A stretch of 63,908 bases of DNA from Flavobacteriales bacterium (lineage in GTDB: Bacteria; Bacteroidota; Bacteroidia; Flavobacteriales_D; Sanyastnellaceae): assembly GCA_029242765.1 (NCBI GenBank), contig JAQWTJ010000105.1, positions 1-63,908 on the forward strand, given 5' to 3'. The translations under genes were made by a program, and so were the position numbers. The notes under the pieces are model-generated. The model saw nothing but the letters and a program-made list of their open reading frames with translations. It made no database searches and was not told where the DNA came from. Positions 9,378 to 18,668 of this stretch are shown in pieces. Each line of letters begins with the position of its first letter. Position 1 is the first letter of the stretch.

Positions 9378-10808
9378 TCAATAGTGGCACTTGGCGCATT
9401 CCCATCCACCGAGCTCCTTCACCGTGGCTTTGCCATCCTCCATGAAGGCGCGAAGCTCCTCGTTTCCACGCAGGTCATCGCGAAGCCGATCGTGCATGTC
9501 CTCGTAGTATCCGCTCGATGCGAAGCTGATTTCGGCCTTGTTGTGGCACTCGATGCACCACCCCATAGTCAGCGTCGGCTTGGAAAGTTGAATCAGCCCC
9601 GGGAAATCGTCCACCAAGGCGTTGATTTCCTGGACAGGTGCGATACGCCCCACAGAGAATTTTCCAACATCTCCGTGGCAGTTCTGGCAATGCAGTCCGC
9701 CCACCTCAACATGTTGTTGGTGCGAGAAGAAGACGTGATCTGGAAGGTTGTGAACCTTGTTCCATGCAACCGGCTCGCCGCCAAAGCTGTCTTGCGGAGA
9801 GGCGTAACCGTTGTTTCCCTCCCCGTCGAAGTAGGTGCCCGAGATTGCGTCGAAACCAATCGCATCGTAGATCTTTGCAATCTCCGTTTCGCCATAACGA
9901 GCGCCCGTCTTCACTGCCTTGTGGCAGTTCATGCAGACGTTGGTCGAAGGGATGCCCGCGTGCTTCGACTCATCCGCAGAGTGATGGCAGTATTGACAAT
10001 CAATCTCATTCTCACACACGTGGACGCTGTGAATAAACTTGATCGGTTGGGAAGGAGAATAGCCCTCGTAAACGCCGATTCCCATCAAGCCCTGGTAGCC
10101 GATCACCACCAAGTAAGCGCCGATGAACACACTCAGGATGCCGACGAAAACCCGATTGTCCCAAGCCCACAGTTGAATGCGCTGGACGTATGTACCGTCT
10201 AATTCAACGGTCTCATCGTCGCTTCCAGCAACCGCGTTCTTCAACACACGCTTGACCGAGGCCGCGCTCAAAGCGACAATCAAAAAGAGCGTCAGCAAAA
10301 TTAAAAACCACAGCGTGCCCTGCGAAGCGTTCTGGCCAGCGCTGTAATCTATGGTCGGACAATCTGAGCCGGAAGCGCTCCCCGCAGCTGACGGATCCAG
10401 AGGTGGGTTCTGCACGTAGGCCATGATGTCCGCAACATCTTCAGTCGAAACGGCCTGACCGGTCATCCAGCCGTACGTGCCCACGTAACGGTCGATCAAA
10501 CTACTGATGTACGGATCCCCCGTTTCTGCCGCGGCCTGTGGATCTTGGATCCATAGCACCATCATTTCTTCACTTGAAGCCCAGCGGTCGGAAATTCCGG
10601 CCAATCCTGGAGCGGCCAAAATCTCATCCGTCACTTTGTGACAAGAAGCGCAATTGGCATTAAAAAGGGCTTGGCCTTTCACCAAGTCTCCAGAGTCCCA
10701 AACTCCTGCAAAAGCTGGAGTTCCAGTACTCAGTATGGCAAGAAGAATCAGGCTCTTTGCAGCCTGAGTCACCGCCTTAAATTTCCTCGCGCGTTCCAAT
10801 CGAAACAT
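9378..10808 (-). CDS. actA: alternative complex III multihaem cytochrome c subunit ActA with extra N-terminal cytochrome domain
   Basis: First gene of the ACIII operon; passes electrons from ActB to ActE or the oxidase. 476 residues. A signal/anchor helix (about 17-35) is followed by a class I-like mono-haem domain with CASCH at residue 53. Two hydrophobic segments follow (about 166-185 and 220-240), then a multihaem domain with CQYCH (271), CMNCH (292), CQNCH (374), CIECH (418) and CAKCH (471). That makes six CxxCH motifs; the classical ActA description has five. The protein ends one residue after the last haem His. A candidate promoter (TATATTTG on the minus strand) lies 25-32 bases upstream. 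Confidence 0.93.
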   Translation of the reverse strand: MFRLERARKFKAVTQAAKSLILLAILSTGTPAFAGVWDSGDLVKGQALFNANCASCHKVTDEILAAPGLAGISDRWASSEEMMVLWIQDPQAAAETGDPYISSLIDRYVGTYGWMTGQAVSTEDVADIMAYVQNPPLDPSAAGSASGSDCPTIDYSAGQNASQGTLWFLILLTLFLIVALSAASVKRVLKNAVAGSDDETVELDGTYVQRIQLWAWDNRVFVGILSVFIGAYLVVIGYQGLMGIGVYEGYSPSQPIKFIHSVHVCENEIDCQYCHHSADESKHAGIPSTNVCMNCHKAVKTGARYGETEIAKIYDAIGFDAISGTYFDGEGNNGYASPQDSFGGEPVAWNKVHNLPDHVFFSHQQHVEVGGLHCQNCHGDVGKFSVGRIAPVQEINALVDDFPGLIQLSKPTLTMGWCIECHNKAEISFASSGYYEDMHDRLRDDLRGNEELRAFMEDGKATVKELGGWECAKCHY

Positions 10809-10832
10809 ATTTTACCGCTTGATTTTCGGCGG

Positions 10833-10840
10833 CAAATATA
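10833..10840 (-). promoter_or_regulatory. candidate -7 promoter element of the act-cox operon
   Basis: TATATTTG on the minus strand matches the Bacteroidota -7 consensus TAnnTTTG, 25 bases upstream of the actA ATG. The best upstream TTG is 25 bases away, slightly longer than the usual 17-23, so the -33 element is weak. Confidence 0.5.
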
Positions 10841-10852
10841 CCTAATCAAGGG

Positions 10853-10870
10853 CATTGCACGAAGGCAATG
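10853..10870. promoter_or_regulatory. inverted repeat upstream of actA, possible operator
   Basis: Perfect 6-base arms CATTGC and GCAATG separated by six bases, lying 13-30 bases upstream of the candidate -7 element, where a regulator or the -33 box would sit. It also lies three bases after the stop of the SPOR-like gene but has no following T-run, so a terminator role is unlikely. Confidence 0.35.
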
Positions 10871-10872
10871 AG

Positions 10873-11469
10873 TCAAGGTATTTGCAACTGTGTGCCTTTT
10901 TCTGGAAATAGAGCTTTCAAGTCCAATTCAGAAGGAATTACAAGAGCCGTTGGAAAGCGCATGCGCAGGGCCAGCATCGCGCGATGCGCCTGCAAGGCAT
11001 CTGTAAATTCACCGGCCGTCACCGAAAAAAGTGGTGGCATGGACGATACATCCACGGTGTAATAAAAAGACGTGTCCGCTTCAAGCTTTTTTCGCAAGTT
11101 GCGCGCAGCATCAAGACGGCCCAGATGCAATTGGATGCGAAAGCCCGGTGTGGTTTCAAGCTGGGCCGTGTCACGCGCCAACAAGACGGCAACATGTTCG
11201 GCCAGCAGCCAGCTTGACGAACCTCGGCTTGTGAAGCCGTATCCACCCCAGTCGATGGCAGGCTTTTCCTCAGTGACAGCCGGGCGAACCATCGGGGTAA
11301 CATCGCCATTGAGGGGGGGCGGGGGAGGTTCCACCTTGACAGTCGTCTCCTTCTTTGAGAAAATCTGCTTCCACCACGGCCCATCATCCTGGGCTGAGAG
11401 CGTCCCGGTGCACAAAGCACTTGCACTCAGCCACACGGCCATCGCAAACATTTCACGGGAAACTCTCAT
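10873..11469 (-). CDS. secreted SPOR-like domain protein coupled to porZ
   Basis: 198-residue exported protein. A signal peptide (about 1-27, ending LSAQ) is followed by a proline-rich linker (about 46-56). The C-terminal region (about 105-190) shows the layout of a SPOR domain: FRIQLHLGRLDAARNLRKKL, then a VDVSS/PPLFSVTAGEFTDA strand-turn, and a final helix and strand ending FPTALVIPSELD. SPOR domains usually bind denuded peptidoglycan or serve as envelope adaptors. The ATG overlaps the porZ stop as ATGA, so it is translated with PorZ; a T9SS-related envelope role is an inference from this. The SPOR assignment rests on pattern, not on a profile search. Confidence 0.65.
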   Translation of the reverse strand: MRVSREMFAMAVWLSASALCTGTLSAQDDGPWWKQIFSKKETTVKVEPPPPPLNGDVTPMVRPAVTEEKPAIDWGGYGFTSRGSSSWLLAEHVAVLLARDTAQLETTPGFRIQLHLGRLDAARNLRKKLEADTSFYYTVDVSSMPPLFSVTAGEFTDALQAHRAMLALRMRFPTALVIPSELDLKALFPEKGTQLQIP

Positions 11470-13853
11470 CTGAGTATCAAAATTTTACTCGTTGTTGCTG
11501 AGCCCACGCCACCGGAGCCGGTGGCAATGGATTGGCCTGCAAAGATGAGATAAACCCCTTCAGGCACAAGTCGGCCCGAAATATCACGCGTGTCCCACAC
11601 CGCACGCCCGCCTTCACTCCACAGCGTTTGAATCAGTCGCCCGTCCACAGTTGAGATCCGGATTTGAGATCCATAGGCCAATCCATCGACGGTCACCTGC
11701 ACAGGATCGCTCGGGTGCAGGGGGTTGGGAAAGCAGTGCAGGGCATCCATCTCCTCCACGAAATTGGTCGCCGATCCGCGGAAGGCGATGACGCCAGCCC
11801 GCGTAGCGAAATACACCGTTCCACTGGCGTGGTCAATTGCAGTATCGTACACGTCGTTGTCCAGCAATGACGAATTCTCAGCTGTGAAATGACCGATTTG
11901 GCTCAGGCCGTCCGCTGCAATGAGGAACGCACCGCTCTGGGTTGAAAGCCATTTGCGGTTGCCTCCGTCGATGGCAATTGACTGCACGGTCTCCGTTTCC
12001 AACAAGTATTGGTAGTTGCCATCCTGCAAAATGAGCAGTTGTTGGGCATCGATGGGCGCCTCGGTGAACATTGAACCGGGCTGGTAGAAAACGGCCGGTC
12101 CGCTCTCAGTGCCCACCCACACTTCGCCATCCAAGTCCTCGGTCATGGACAGAACGGACATGCTGGGCAGCCCCCCCTGCCCCACGGCTGTGGTCAAAAA
12201 CCGCCAATCGTCATCGGACCTATCAACGGGCGTGCCCGACGTTTCGTACAGCAACAATCCACCGCCGCGCAGCGACACCCAAACTTGCCCGCCCCAAGAC
12301 GCCATAATGCCCCTCACTTCGCTTTGCTCGTTGAGCCCCTCCACCTCAAGATCGGTCCAAAGGCCACCTGATCGGCACTTGAGCGGATGCTCTGTGCCCT
12401 CATTCACCAACCACAGATTGCCTAAGCGGTCGAAGTCAACACCACGCACCGTGCAGCGCTCATCAGCCCATTGTTCGTTCCATCCCAAGCCGCTGTTGTT
12501 CGGGTTCAAGTAGTGCGCAATGACGCCGTTTTCGATTTCGACAAGCCCTTCTTCCAAGCTGGCGTACACGACGTGTTCCGGTGCAAGGGGGTTAATTGTC
12601 ACGTCGACCGGATCGGCCACGCCCTCAACGGCCACCTCGCCCGTAGGCGGGCCAATGTTTCGCCAAGCGCCAGCCACGTGGCTCGAAAAACCCTCACGTA
12701 TGTACAATGGTGTTCCCGCAGCGTCCATGCCACCTGTGGCGAGCCAGACATTGTCATTCCACGCCTCGACACGAACACAAGAATTGGTGCGCGGTCCTGC
12801 GGGAGCATACGGGCCGGCGTCAGGGCGGGAGCTATCCAGGCCAGCGTAAAGCAAACCCGAGTAGTTGTTCGCTACCCAGAGTCCACCCTGCCCATCAAAA
12901 GCCAAGCGGTTGGGCTTGAGGTAAACTTGCTCCACGGGGCCTACGCGTGTGGTGAGCTCAAAGGACGAATCGAACAACTGGATGTCGTTGGTAAGAGCGG
13001 CCACCAACAGAGCGCCATCGGTGGCCAGTGAAATGATGTTCTCCTCCGCACCCTCCATGATATTCAGCCACGAGGTCGCACCTGGAAATTGGACCCAGAT
13101 TGCATCGGCGGGGCCAGCGTCTTCGAGGGCGACAAGCGTGCCGTCTTGCAGACGGACCAAATCGATGAGGTCCGAGCCCGGGCCGGTCACAGCAACCCAT
13201 GAGGCCGGGTCGCCTAGGAAGGCGTGATTGCGGGGGGCCCGAAAAAGACCGCCGCTGGTGGCCACAAGCCAATCGACACCGTCCGCCACCACAGCGCGAA
13301 CAGCGAGGCGCTCCAAAGTCGAGCCCAACGTCCACGTGTCGGCGACTTCCATGCGCTCCAAGTTCATCTGCACCACACCGAAGCCCGTGCACAGCAGGAC
13401 CGCGTGGGAGGTAGAAATGACACGGGAAATCGCCTTGTCTGCCAAAATGTTGCTCTCTGCAATATCTGGGAAAGCGAGAGCCTCGCCTTCAGCCCATACG
13501 TCAACAAAGCCAGAAGAGTAGCCGATAATCAGGGCGTCATAGTCTTCGACATAGGCGATAGCCTGGACGTCGGCGCCGTGGAGGCCTTCGGACGTTGATA
13601 TACGAGAAACAGCGCCGTCAGAGTCAGTGCGAAAGACCCCGCGGGGCGTAGCGGCGAAGACCGATTCACCTTCAGCAGTGGCCACGTCAATGATTTGCCG
13701 CCAGTACAGCTGGTCCGTCCACGTGCCCACCGGCGCTTGGTTGTTAATGGCTGACTGTGCCCTGAGCACGGGCAGGCCTGCAAAGACAAACAAAAGCGCT
13801 ACCATAAGCGTCCGCGGAATGAGGGAACTGGGAAGGCGGGGCGATGATTTCAT
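11466..13853 (-). CDS. porZ: T9SS attachment-complex protein PorZ (two-component regulator propeller protein)
   Basis: 795 residues. PorZ is a surface component of the type IX secretion attachment complex that, with PorU/PorV/PorQ, helps join cargo to A-LPS. A signal peptide (to about residue 33, VLRAQ) is followed by two seven-bladed propeller regions with repeats such as VFAATPRGVFR, LWVANNYSGLL, VWVSLRGGGLLL, VWVGTESGPAVF and RKWLSTQSGAFL, and ends in a T9SS-type C-terminal domain (from FPNPLHPSDP, about 705-795) that PorZ itself carries. The ATG at 13853 is preferred over an in-frame TTG three codons upstream. It is divergent from rimP; the downstream SPOR-like gene is coupled by a four-base overlap. 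Confidence 0.88.
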   Translation of the reverse strand: MKSSPRLPSSLIPRTLMVALLFVFAGLPVLRAQSAINNQAPVGTWTDQLYWRQIIDVATAEGESVFAATPRGVFRTDSDGAVSRISTSEGLHGADVQAIAYVEDYDALIIGYSSGFVDVWAEGEALAFPDIAESNILADKAISRVISTSHAVLLCTGFGVVQMNLERMEVADTWTLGSTLERLAVRAVVADGVDWLVATSGGLFRAPRNHAFLGDPASWVAVTGPGSDLIDLVRLQDGTLVALEDAGPADAIWVQFPGATSWLNIMEGAEENIISLATDGALLVAALTNDIQLFDSSFELTTRVGPVEQVYLKPNRLAFDGQGGLWVANNYSGLLYAGLDSSRPDAGPYAPAGPRTNSCVRVEAWNDNVWLATGGMDAAGTPLYIREGFSSHVAGAWRNIGPPTGEVAVEGVADPVDVTINPLAPEHVVYASLEEGLVEIENGVIAHYLNPNNSGLGWNEQWADERCTVRGVDFDRLGNLWLVNEGTEHPLKCRSGGLWTDLEVEGLNEQSEVRGIMASWGGQVWVSLRGGGLLLYETSGTPVDRSDDDWRFLTTAVGQGGLPSMSVLSMTEDLDGEVWVGTESGPAVFYQPGSMFTEAPIDAQQLLILQDGNYQYLLETETVQSIAIDGGNRKWLSTQSGAFLIAADGLSQIGHFTAENSSLLDNDVYDTAIDHASGTVYFATRAGVIAFRGSATNFVEEMDALHCFPNPLHPSDPVQVTVDGLAYGSQIRISTVDGRLIQTLWSEGGRAVWDTRDISGRLVPEGVYLIFAGQSIATGSGGVGSATTSKILILR

Positions 13854-13963
13854 CGAGGTCAACTACGGAGCGAAGGTGGGAATATTGTGCGAAGTTGTGA
13901 AGGATCTTAAGGGGAAGATTCCTTAGAAGTTGACAAGAAGTGCTCGAATTCTAAATAATAGAG

Positions 13964-13971
13964 TACTTTTG
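13964..13971 (+). promoter_or_regulatory. candidate -7 promoter element of rimP-nusA-infB
   Basis: TACTTTTG matches TAnnTTTG. The only nearby TTG (13930-13932) is 31 bases away, so no good -33 element is seen. The transcript would begin a few bases downstream, right at the first leader hairpin. Confidence 0.5.
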
Positions 13972-13975
13972 CAGC

Positions 13976-13995
13976 GTCTACCGAGCGGGGTAGAC
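13976..13995 (+). ncRNA. 5'-proximal leader hairpin before rimP
   Basis: Seven-base-pair stem GTCTACC/GGTAGAC with a six-base loop (13983-13988). It would lie at the very 5' end of the predicted transcript, nine bases upstream of the terminator hairpin; both form a compact structured leader. Confidence 0.55.
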
Positions 13996-14003
13996 CGTAA
14001 GAG

Positions 14004-14030
14004 GAGGGGCAGACAGCCCCTCTTTTTTTT
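14004..14030 (+). terminator. intrinsic terminator in the rimP leader (possible attenuator)
   Basis: Stem GAGGGGC/GCCCCTC with a five-base loop AGACA, followed by eight T residues, ending 22 bases before the rimP ATG. It stands between a candidate promoter and rimP on the same strand, and the upstream porZ is divergent, so it cannot serve a preceding plus-strand gene. It therefore looks like an attenuator of rimP-nusA-infB or the end of a very short RNA. Confidence 0.75.
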
Positions 14031-14052
14031 CGTCACCCGCCCAGTTGTCATC

Positions 14053-14520
14053 ATGATTCAGATTTCTACCATACGAGAAATGGCCGAGGGTTTCCTTGCT
14101 GAACACAACGGTTTCGTTGTGGACTGCAGTGTGTCCGAAGGCTCGGACATCCGCCTTTGGGTGGACGCCGACCAGGGCATGCCCATTTCGAAATGTGCCG
14201 AGCTTTCTCGTTTCATTGGGGGCCAGATTGACGATGACCGCTACGATTTCTCAATCCAAGTCAGCACCCCTGGTCTTGACCAAGGCCTGAAAGTGCACCG
14301 CCAATACAAAAAGAATGTAGGCCGCAACGTCGCCGTTCAGTTGATGGACGGGCATAACGTTGAGGGCGCGTTGGAATTGGTGGAAGAGGAGAGCATTACC
14401 GTGGGAACGCGCAAGAAGGAGCGTATTGAGGGGCGTAAAGCAAAACAATGGGTCGAGGAAAAACACTGCATCAAATTCGCAGACATTGCCTCAACGAAAG
14501 TCAAGATTTCATTCAAATAA
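14053..14520 (+). CDS. rimP: ribosome maturation factor RimP
   Basis: Cytosolic 30S assembly factor, 155 residues, the usual size. It has the N-terminal alpha/beta domain (RLWVDADQGMPISKCAELSR, with the conserved C-x-x-x-S-R pattern) and a C-terminal SH3-like barrel. The family signature VSTPGLDQGLK at about residues 76-86 corresponds to the usual VSSPGLDRPL. The start is the ATG at 14053; in-frame upstream sequence runs through the leader terminator and is not plausible coding. First gene of rimP-nusA-infB, two bases before nusA. Confidence 0.95.
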   Translation: MIQISTIREMAEGFLAEHNGFVVDCSVSEGSDIRLWVDADQGMPISKCAELSRFIGGQIDDDRYDFSIQVSTPGLDQGLKVHRQYKKNVGRNVAVQLMDGHNVEGALELVEEESITVGTRKKERIEGRKAKQWVEEKHCIKFADIASTKVKISFK

Positions 14521-14522
14521 AC

Positions 14523-15776
14523 ATGGACCAGGTGAATCTCATCGACTCCTTCACGGAGTTCAAAGAACTGAAAAACATCGATCGTGAGACGATGCTCGGC
14601 ATCCTCATTCAGGTGTTCCAGGAGATGGTTGCGAAGAAGTTCGACATCGAAATGGAGGACGAGGAATTCAAGAACCACTTCTCCGTCATCATCAACCCGG
14701 ACAAGGGGGACCTCGAGATTTGGCACGAGCGCGAAATCGTTAAGGACAAAGACGTCGAAAACATCGTGACACAAATTGCGCTGAGCGAGGCGCTGAAAGT
14801 GGAGGATGATTTTGAAGTGGGCGAGGATATATCTACGGAAATCACGCTCGCTGATTTCGGCCGTCGCAACGTAATGGCCATGCGCCAAAGCCTGCAGGGC
14901 AAGGTGATGGACTTGGAGAAGGACGCCTTGTACACCAAATACAAGGAGCGCGTGGGCGAGATTATTTCCGCCGAGGTTTACCAAATCTGGAAGCGCGAGA
15001 TTTTGTTGATTGATGCGGATGACAATGAATTGATTCTGCCCCGCGACCAGCAGATCCCCGGTGACTTCTTCCATAAAGGCGACACCATACGTGCGGTTTT
15101 AGCTGAAGTGGAAATCCGCAACAATAACCCACGCATCTTGCTTTCGCGTACGGCCCCAGAATTCCTCGAGCGATTGTTTGAACAGGAGGTGCCCGAGATT
15201 TATGACGGCTTGATCACCATCAAAAAAATTGTCCGTTCACCAGGCGACCGGGCCAAGGTGGCCGTGGAGTCGTACGACGATCGCGTCGATCCCGTGGGCG
15301 CATGTGTGGGCATGAAGGGCTCGCGCATCCACAGCATTGTCCGCGAGTTGAAGAACGAGAACATCGACGTGATCAACTACACATCAAACGAGCAGCTTAT
15401 GATTTCTCGGTCTTTGAGCCCAGCTAAAGTCTCGTCAATCAAGATTGACGGTGACCGTGCCGCAGTGTATCTCGAGCCGGACCAGGTGTCACTTGCCATC
15501 GGAAAAGGCGGACACAACATCAAGCTTGCCGGTCGTCTAACGGGCTACGAAATCGATGTCTACCGCGAGGGCGAGACCGAAATCGATGACGTGGAATTGA
15601 AGGAGTTTTCTGACGAAATCGAGGCTTGGGTCATTGAAGAGTTCGCGAAAATTGGTTGCGATACTGCGCGTAGCGTGATGAACTTATCTCAGGAAGACTT
15701 GGTCAAACGCACCGATTTGGAGGAAGAAACAATCGCAGATGTCCTCCGTATTTTGAAAGAGGAATTAGAAGCCTAA
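14523..15776 (+). CDS. nusA: transcription termination/antitermination factor NusA
   Basis: RNA polymerase-binding elongation factor, 417 residues. Domains in order: N-terminal RNAP-binding domain (1-125), S1 domain (about 130-195, with [18 protein letters not shown]), KH1 (about 225-290, [21 protein letters not shown]), KH2 (about 300-370, [20 protein letters not shown]) and a short acidic C-terminal region that looks like a helix-hairpin-helix rather than full AR repeats. The start is the ATG two bases after rimP. NusA is a known autoregulator of this operon in other bacteria through leader termination, which fits the terminator before rimP. Confidence 0.96.
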   Translation: MDQVNLIDSFTEFKELKNIDRETMLGILIQVFQEMVAKKFDIEMEDEEFKNHFSVIINPDKGDLEIWHEREIVKDKDVENIVTQIALSEALKVEDDFEVGEDISTEITLADFGRRNVMAMRQSLQGKVMDLEKDALYTKYKERVGEIISAEVYQIWKREILLIDADDNELILPRDQQIPGDFFHKGDTIRAVLAEVEIRNNNPRILLSRTAPEFLERLFEQEVPEIYDGLITIKKIVRSPGDRAKVAVESYDDRVDPVGACVGMKGSRIHSIVRELKNENIDVINYTSNEQLMISRSLSPAKVSSIKIDGDRAAVYLEPDQVSLAIGKGGHNIKLAGRLTGYEIDVYREGETEIDDVELKEFSDEIEAWVIEEFAKIGCDTARSVMNLSQEDLVKRTDLEEETIADVLRILKEELEA

Positions 15777-15827
15777 ATTCGCTAACAGCAAGCACACACG
15801 ACTAAAGCGAAAGAGCAGCAACAGCAT

Positions 15828-18638
15828 ATGTCAGGAAGCACCAAACCCGTACGCCTCAGTAAGGTCGCCAAGGAGTTCAACCTTGGCGTCGACACAATTG
15901 TCGAATTTCTATCCAACCAAGGGGTAGAAGTTGAGAGCAGCCCCAACACAAAGTTGGCGCCTGAGCAGTATGGCTTAGTGCGTGAAGCTTTTGCGGACGA
16001 AAAAGCCGCTGTTGCACAGCGCAAGGGCGCTACAGTGTTCACTGATCGCACATCTGTTTCTGTGAACTCTAAGCGCGATACTGGCGTTGAGCAAGAAGTG
16101 GTAGCCGTTGCGCCCCCACCCGTGGTCGAAGCACCGGTTGTTGAAGAACCCATCAAGGAAACGCCAGCGGTCGAAGAGCCCGTAATTGAGGAGCCTGCTG
16201 TTGAGAAACCTGTTGTTGAAGCACCGGCCGTTGAAGAGCCCGTTGTGGAATTGCCCACGGTCGAGGAAACCGTCATTGAAGCCCCGGCTGCACCAGCTCC
16301 TAAATCGACTGATTCTCCGGTTAAAAAGGAGCCTGAAGAGGTTGAAGAAAAAGTGGTGGAGGCCGAACCGAAGTCTCCGCTCAAAGTAATGGGCAAGGTG
16401 GATTTGGATTCGCTAGCCAAAGGCAAAAAGACCGCCAAGAAGAAGCCTGCTGAAGATAAGAAACCAGCTGAAAAAGCTACGCCAGCAGCACCGGAAGCAA
16501 AGAAGTCTGCAAATACGGATGCGGCTAAAAAACCAGTCGTCGAATTGCACCGTGCAAAAGCTGCTGTGCTCAGCGGACCGACCGTCGTGGGTAAGATTGA
16601 GCTGCCTGTCGAGAAGAAGCCCACTTCAGCTGGTGAGAAGCGCAAACGCAAGCGCATCACCAAGGTGGACGTCAAAGACGCCGCAAAAACCACGGGGCGC
16701 GGACGCGGAAATGCCGGGGCTCGCAAGGAGGTCACTGAGAAAGACATCCAAAAGGAAATTAAAGAAACCTTGGCTCGCTTGAGCAAGGGAAAGGGCAAGA
16801 AGAAAGTCACAGCAAAAGACCGCAAGGCCAAGCGCGACAAGATCGAGATGCGCGCCGAAAAGGAGCATTTGGAGGAGCTTGCTGCCGCACATACGCTGGA
16901 ACTCACTGAATTTGTGTCGGCCGCTGAGCTTGCGTCCATGATGGATTGCTCGGTGAACGAAGTCATTTCAGCGTGCATGGCATTGGGTATGATGGTTTCA
17001 ATCAACCAACGCTTGGACAAGGAGACCATCACAATCATCGCCGAGGAGTTCAATTTCATCGTGGATTTCGTCAGCGCTGAGGTGCAAGACGCCATCGAAG
17101 TGGAGAAGGACAAGCCCGAGGATTTGGTCTCACGCCCCCCGATTGTAACTGTCATGGGCCATGTCGACCACGGAAAAACCTCGTTGCTCGATTACATCCG
17201 CGATGCCAATGTGATCAGCGGAGAAGCTGGTGGAATCACGCAGCACATCGGCGCATATTCCGTCGAATTGGAAAGCGGCCAGAAAATGACATTCATCGAC
17301 ACCCCGGGTCACGAAGCCTTTACGGCCATGCGTGCGCGAGGTGCACAAGTGACCGACTTGGCCATCATCGTGATTGCGGCGGACGATGCCGTGATGCCGC
17401 AGACAAAGGAGGCCATTTCCCACGCCCAAGCTGCTGAAATACCGTTCATTATTGCGCTGAACAAGTGCGATCGGGACACGGCCAATCCAGACAAGATCAA
17501 GCAAGAGCTCTCCGAGATGAACATCCTTCTCGAGGATTGGGGCGGCAAGATCCAAGGGCAAGAAATTTCTGCAAAAACAGGGTTGGGCGTACAGGAATTG
17601 CTTGAAAAAGTCATGCTCGAAGCTGAGATGCTCGAGTTGAAGGCGAACCCGAATAAGCGCGCCATCGGCCACATCGTCGAATCGAGCTTGGACAAGGGCC
17701 GCGGCTATGTCACGAGCATCCTCGTGTCTTCTGGCACCTTGTGCGTGGGCGACGTCTTCCTTGCAGGCCAATGGTCTGGTAGGATTCGAGCCATGCACAA
17801 CGAGCACGGCAAGGCCCTTGAAGAAGCCGGCCCAGCGGTTCCGGTTTCCATCTTGGGTTTGAATGGCGCCCCCAACGCAGGCGACGAGTTTCACGTGATG
17901 GAGGACGAACGCGAAGCGCGAAGCATCGCCACCAAGCGCCAGCAGTTGCAGCGGGAACAAGGCATTCGCACCCAGCGCCAACTGACGCTTGAAGAGCTCG
18001 GACGTCGTATCGCCGTGGGTGAATTCAAGGAATTGAACTTGATCATCAAGGCGGACGTGGACGGTTCAACCGAAGCCCTCTCGGACACCTTGCTGAAGCT
18101 CTCTACGGAGAAAGTTCAAGTCAACGTCATCCACAAGGGCGTCGGTCAGATTTCCGAATCGGACGTCTTGCTTGCCACAGCTTCAGAAGCCATCATCATC
18201 GGCTTCCAAGTGCGTCCTTCAGTAGGAGCCCGCAAATTGGCCGAGCGCGAAAGCATCCAAATCCGCCTCTACTCGATCATCTACCAGGCGATTGAAGAAA
18301 TGAAGGACGCTATGGAGGGCTTGCTCTCAGCGAAAATCGAAGAGCGCGTGCTTGGAACGGCTGTTGTCCAGGAAGTTTACAAGATTTCCAAGGTCGGCAC
18401 CATCGCCGGTTGTTTGGTCCAAGACGGGCTCATTCAGCGCAACAAAAACGTACGCCTCATTCGCGATGGCATCGTGATTTACACCGGCGGTCTCGGCTCG
18501 TTGAAGCGATTCAAGGACGACGCCAAGGAGGTCAAGAAAGGCATTGAGTGCGGACTGAACATTGAAAAGTTCAACGACATCAAAATCGGCGACATGGTCG
18601 AGTCGTACGAAGAGTTCGAAGTGAAGCAAACGCTTTAA
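15828..18638 (+). CDS. infB: translation initiation factor IF-2
   Basis: 936-residue GTPase that delivers initiator tRNA to the 30S subunit. IF2_N-like motif at residues 5-55 ([20 protein letters not shown]). A long low-complexity region follows: first Val/Glu/Pro repeats (about 95-160), then Lys/Ala-rich and Arg/Lys-rich sequence (about 185-340). Then a second IF2_N element and the G domain with [13 protein letters not shown] and NKCD (about 445-560), followed by domains II-IV ending in EEFEVKQTL. It follows nusA after 51 bases. All core motifs are intact; the odd part is the repetitive N-terminal linker. Confidence 0.96.
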   Translation: MSGSTKPVRLSKVAKEFNLGVDTIVEFLSNQGVEVESSPNTKLAPEQYGLVREAFADEKAAVAQRKGATVFTDRTSVSVNSKRDTGVEQEVVAVAPPPVVEAPVVEEPIKETPAVEEPVIEEPAVEKPVVEAPAVEEPVVELPTVEETVIEAPAAPAPKSTDSPVKKEPEEVEEKVVEAEPKSPLKVMGKVDLDSLAKGKKTAKKKPAEDKKPAEKATPAAPEAKKSANTDAAKKPVVELHRAKAAVLSGPTVVGKIELPVEKKPTSAGEKRKRKRITKVDVKDAAKTTGRGRGNAGARKEVTEKDIQKEIKETLARLSKGKGKKKVTAKDRKAKRDKIEMRAEKEHLEELAAAHTLELTEFVSAAELASMMDCSVNEVISACMALGMMVSINQRLDKETITIIAEEFNFIVDFVSAEVQDAIEVEKDKPEDLVSRPPIVTVMGHVDHGKTSLLDYIRDANVISGEAGGITQHIGAYSVELESGQKMTFIDTPGHEAFTAMRARGAQVTDLAIIVIAADDAVMPQTKEAISHAQAAEIPFIIALNKCDRDTANPDKIKQELSEMNILLEDWGGKIQGQEISAKTGLGVQELLEKVMLEAEMLELKANPNKRAIGHIVESSLDKGRGYVTSILVSSGTLCVGDVFLAGQWSGRIRAMHNEHGKALEEAGPAVPVSILGLNGAPNAGDEFHVMEDEREARSIATKRQQLQREQGIRTQRQLTLEELGRRIAVGEFKELNLIIKADVDGSTEALSDTLLKLSTEKVQVNVIHKGVGQISESDVLLATASEAIIIGFQVRPSVGARKLAERESIQIRLYSIIYQAIEEMKDAMEGLLSAKIEERVLGTAVVQEVYKISKVGTIAGCLVQDGLIQRNKNVRLIRDGIVIYTGGLGSLKRFKDDAKEVKKGIECGLNIEKFNDIKIGDMVESYEEFEVKQTL
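16117..16305 (+). repeat. Val-Glu-Pro low-complexity repeat in infB
   Basis: Degenerate 12-18 base units encoding [10 protein letters not shown] and VIEEP-type elements in the N-terminal linker of IF-2. It keeps frame and is expected to be disordered and acidic, in contrast to the basic segment that follows. Confidence 0.7.
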
Positions 18639-18668
18639 GAGCCGGCCCGACGAAGGCCTATCGCAAAA

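Noticed and set aside
9333-10202. 289-codon open frame on the plus strand opposite actA
   Set aside because: Fully inside actA with its haem motifs; the translation has no recognisable domain.
14337-15074. 245-codon open frame on the minus strand opposite rimP/nusA
   Set aside because: Overlaps two conserved genes entirely and shows no domain.
15782-17155. 457-codon open frame on the minus strand opposite infB
   Set aside because: Ser/Thr-rich translation mirrors the Val/Glu/Lys repeats of IF-2 on the other strand; infB is unquestionable and no start signals or domains support the antisense frame.
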